Shown: positions 61,465-64,000 of the stretch, piece after piece | Layout of the letters: each line of letters opens with the position of its first letter | Position numbering within the stretch: position 1 is the first letter of the stretch | Notes under the pieces: model-generated | Told to the model about the DNA's origin: nothing | Seen by the model: the letters and a program-made list of their open reading frames with translations, nothing else | The model's database searches: none | Source of the DNA: JAUWGC01 sp963753055 | GTDB taxonomy: Bacteria; Bacteroidota; Bacteroidia; Bacteroidales; B18-G4 | Length of the DNA: 64,000 bases | NCBI GenBank assembly: GCA_963753055.1 | Contig: CAVWAP010000005.1 | Location: 1-64,000 of the forward strand | Reading direction: 5' to 3' | Program-made: the position numbers and the translations under genes

Positions 61465-63485
61465 TTCTTATCCTCTAATACCTTTTGTAAAGCGAACATC
61501 TCATCCCTCAACCGGGCTGCTTCAATAAAATCAAGTTCTTTGACAACCTTTTCTATTTCCCTCCTTTTGTCTGCAATTGACTTCTCCAGTTGCTCCTTGC
61601 TCATGTATTGAATAACGGGATCAGCAGCCAGGCTGTCAGGATCTCTTTCTATGTATGCCTTTAACTCTTTGGCTTTGCTGTCTGCTACAGCTGTCTGGCC
61701 CATAATTGAAGCAACCGACTTGGTGATTGCTTTCGGTGTGATGTTATGCTTCTTATTATAATCTAATTGTTTTTTTCTTCTTCTTTCTGTTTCATCCATG
61801 GTCTTCTTCATGGAATCAGTGATCTTGTCAGCATACATGATCACCTTGCTGTTGATATTCCGTGCTGCGCGGCCTGCCGTTTGTGTCAGCGAACGGTCCG
61901 AGCGCAGAAACCCTTCTTTGTCAGCATCCAGGATAGCGACAAACGATACCTCCGGCAAATCAAGGCCTTCCCTGAGCAAGTTCACGCCAACAAGCACATC
62001 AAAATTTCCGAGCCTCAAATCACGCATGATCTCAACCCTTTCTAAAGTGTCTACTTCTGAATGGATATACCGGCAACTGATATTAAGCTTGATCAGGTAC
62101 TTGCTAAGCTCTTCAGCCATCCGTTTAGTTAGCGTGGTAACCAAAACCCTTTCCCCTCTTTTTACAACTTTGTCAATTTCATCCAGTAAGTCATCCACCT
62201 GGTTCTTGCTTGGCCTGACTTCTATTTCAGGGTCCAGAAGGCCTGTGGGCCTTATCAGCTGCTCTACCACGACACCTTCTGACTTTTGAAGTTCGTAATC
62301 GCCTGGTGTGGCGCTTACATAAATGGTTTGCCCGGTTATTGCCTCAAACTCATCAAATTTTAAAGGCCTGTTGTCCATTGCGGAGGGCAACCTGAAACCG
62401 TATTCTACAAGGACCTGCTTGCGTGAACGGTCGCCTCCATACATGGCCCTGACCTGGGGCAGGGTGACATGACTTTCATCAATGACCATAATAAAGTCAT
62501 CGGGAAAATAATCCAGCAGGCAGAAAGGACGGGATCCCGAGCTTCTTCCGTCGAAGTACCTTGAATAGTTTTCTATCCCGGAGCAATATCCCAGCTCACG
62601 CATCATCTCAACATCATAGCTTACCCTGTCTTCCAGCCTTTTTGCCTCCAGGTGTTTACCATTCTCCTTGAAATACTGCGCCTGACGGAACATGTCATCC
62701 TGTATTTCCATTATAGATGATTTCATCTTGTCCTGTGAAGTAACAAAGACATTGGCAGGGTAAATCTTAATACTTTCCAGGTCAGTGATTTTTTTGCCAT
62801 TGACAGGATCGAAGCTCTCAATGCCTTCAATCTCATCACCAAAAAAGAATATCCTGTAAGAAAAATCTGCATATGCAGGAAATACATCCAGGGTGTCTCC
62901 CCGGACCCTGAATCGGCCCCTGATAAATTCACTTTCGGTTCGGGCATATAATCCATCAACAAGGCCATGAAGGACCTTATTGCGGCTGATGTTCTCTCCA
63001 ACGCTCAGTTGTACAACATTCCTTGTGAAATCATCCGGATTACCAATCCCGTAGATGCAGGATACAGATGATACAACAATGATATCTCTTCTTCCGCTCA
63101 ATAATGATGAGGAAGCACTTAAACGCAGCTTTTCAATCTCATCATTAATGGATAGGTCTTTTTCAATATAGGTATTGGTTACCGGCAAATAAGCTTCCGG
63201 TTGATAATAATCATAATATGATACGAAGTATTCAACAGCATTCTCAGGGAAGAACTGCTTGAATTCTCCATATAATTGAGCTGCCAGGGTTTTATTATGA
63301 CTGAGCACCAATGCCGGCCGGTTTACTTCCTGAAGCACATTGGCTATGGTAAATGTCTTTCCAGAACCTGTAACCCCAAGCAGGGTCTGCGAAGGGTCAT
63401 TACGACTTAATCCTTCAACCAGTTGTTTTATAGCTTCCGGCTGATCCCCGGTTGGTTTAAAATCTGATGTGAGCTTAAATCCCAT
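61461..63485 (-). CDS. uvrB: Excinuclease ABC subunit B
   Basis: 674 residues. Walker A GVTGSGKT, the damage-inserting beta-hairpin region (YYDYYQPEAYLP), helicase motifs (VIDESH, VSATPGDYE, GRAARN) and a C-terminal UVR motif (VKELDFIEAARLRDEM) that contacts UvrC. It loads on damaged DNA after UvrA. It is intact, in contrast to uvrA at 45497-48327. It starts three bases after the upstream nuclease-family gene ends. Confidence 0.98.
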   Translation of the reverse strand: MGFKLTSDFKPTGDQPEAIKQLVEGLSRNDPSQTLLGVTGSGKTFTIANVLQEVNRPALVLSHNKTLAAQLYGEFKQFFPENAVEYFVSYYDYYQPEAYLPVTNTYIEKDLSINDEIEKLRLSASSSLLSGRRDIIVVSSVSCIYGIGNPDDFTRNVVQLSVGENISRNKVLHGLVDGLYARTESEFIRGRFRVRGDTLDVFPAYADFSYRIFFFGDEIEGIESFDPVNGKKITDLESIKIYPANVFVTSQDKMKSSIMEIQDDMFRQAQYFKENGKHLEAKRLEDRVSYDVEMMRELGYCSGIENYSRYFDGRSSGSRPFCLLDYFPDDFIMVIDESHVTLPQVRAMYGGDRSRKQVLVEYGFRLPSAMDNRPLKFDEFEAITGQTIYVSATPGDYELQKSEGVVVEQLIRPTGLLDPEIEVRPSKNQVDDLLDEIDKVVKRGERVLVTTLTKRMAEELSKYLIKLNISCRYIHSEVDTLERVEIMRDLRLGNFDVLVGVNLLREGLDLPEVSFVAILDADKEGFLRSDRSLTQTAGRAARNINSKVIMYADKITDSMKKTMDETERRRKKQLDYNKKHNITPKAITKSVASIMGQTAVADSKAKELKAYIERDPDSLAADPVIQYMSKEQLEKSIADKRREIEKVVKELDFIEAARLRDEMFALQKVLEDKK

Positions 63486-63488
63486 ACG

Positions 63489-64000
63489 CTATTTATGTGA
63501 CCTGGTAATTATACAACTGATGGGATAATGATCTGAACGCTGAAAATCGTAGTGGGTCTTATAATCATAGACATCCAAAGCCGGATCACAAAGAATATAG
63601 TCAATTCTTATTGGAGGTAATTGTCCGGCATAAGTATTATTGTAGCCCGATCCGGATTCGATAAAGGCGTCCTTCATCTCTCCAATGGTTGTCCTGTATA
63701 CATATGAAGATGGGGTGTCATTAAAATCACCGCAAAGAATAATGGGGTATGGTGACGATTCCATATGCTCCTCAAGTATTTCAACCTGCAAACTTCTTTT
63801 GCGAAATGCCCTGGCCAGCTTATTTAGGATGTTGATGGAGCCTTCACTGAACTTCTGCTCACTCTTTCCATTTTCAGTCAGTTCCGATACAAATTGATAG
63901 TCTTCCTGCCTAAACCGGATAGACTCATAATGCGTATTATAGACCCTGAAAGTATCATCTACTATAATCAAATCAGTAAAAATGGCAAAAATGTGCTCGC
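63489..64000 (-). CDS. Endonuclease/exonuclease/phosphatase family protein, 5' end outside the window
   Basis: The frame is open to the right edge, so at least 169 C-terminal residues are seen. VYNTHYES, ILCGDFNDTP, RIDYILCDP and SDHYPISCII are the metal and catalytic motifs of the exonuclease III/sphingomyelinase fold. In Bacteroidota similar membrane-linked proteins are common and the substrate is not known. It is first of the run with uvrB and cysQ. Confidence 0.88.
   Translation of the reverse strand, partial: EHIFAIFTDLIIVDDTFRVYNTHYESIRFRQEDYQFVSELTENGKSEQKFSEGSINILNKLARAFRKRSLQVEILEEHMESSPYPIILCGDFNDTPSSYVYRTTIGEMKDAFIESGSGYNNTYAGQLPPIRIDYILCDPALDVYDYKTHYDFQRSDHYPISCIITRSHK

Overview
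The window reads as a chromosome segment of a Bacteroidota bacterium, most likely of the Bacteroidales/Marinilabiliales type. Supporting signs are a type IX secretion C-terminal domain, a FeoA-FeoB fusion, a thioredoxin-ApbE/DUF4266/DUF3570 cluster, a fused alpha/beta 2-oxoacid dehydrogenase E1, GldI-like FKBP lipoproteins, few Shine-Dalgarno sites, and promoters of the Bacteroidota form (TTG, about 19-20 bases, TAnnTTTG). It looks like a core-genome region: I see no prophage, insertion sequence, CRISPR array or conjugative module.

Layout. 1-830: tRNA-Pro, a decayed copy of it, tRNA-Ser. 830-3624: extracytoplasmic flavinylation cluster whose DUF3570 member is frameshifted. 3738-8440: fused aconitase-family enzyme, membrane metallophosphoesterase, a broken T9SS-exported CxxCH protein. 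8525-14342 (minus): class V aminotransferase, a giant 18-repeat TPR protein, LolD-like ATPase. 14492-23829: sucC, exported Pcm, dnaB, a D-amino-acid PLP enzyme, a dihydroorotate-dehydrogenase-like protein, a PD-(D/E)XK-like protein, a lipoprotein and mnmD. 23855-32475 (mostly minus): acylphosphatase, DUF493, LpxR-like deacylase, E1, PspC/PadR pair, MATE pump. 32584-41940: YceI, rubredoxin-flavoprotein, glutathione peroxidase, MFS protein, beta-barrel/SPOR protein, potassium channel, an RsbW-like/STAS/cyclase-homology trio, queD, DUF192, yidD. 41937-45266: hybrid kinase and NarL-type regulator. 45352-49443: candidate small RNA, frameshifted uvrA, sigma factor plus a 59-residue companion protein. 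49464-64000: nth, bcp, recA, TPR lipoprotein, feoAB, DUF5063, XRE regulator, ndk, nrnA, two FKBP lipoproteins, cysQ, uvrB, and an exonuclease/phosphatase-family gene cut by the right edge.

The most unusual feature is in the spacers. At least thirteen are built from tandem repeats with a 7-base period; the heptamer differs from locus to locus but the period does not. Several arrays touch or contain the stop codon of a gene, two form inverted pairs, and one supplies part of the sucC promoter. A second short element (core CTCGACTACGCTCGG) lies inside one array. It also occurs, together with heptamers, as a two-copy in-frame insertion inside the PD-(D/E)XK-like gene, and a related sequence interrupts the tRNA-Pro copy. 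Three genes (DUF3570, the CxxCH/T9SS protein, uvrA) carry about eleven single-base frameshifts between them while about fifty neighbours are intact. This is either localized gene decay or locally poor sequence.
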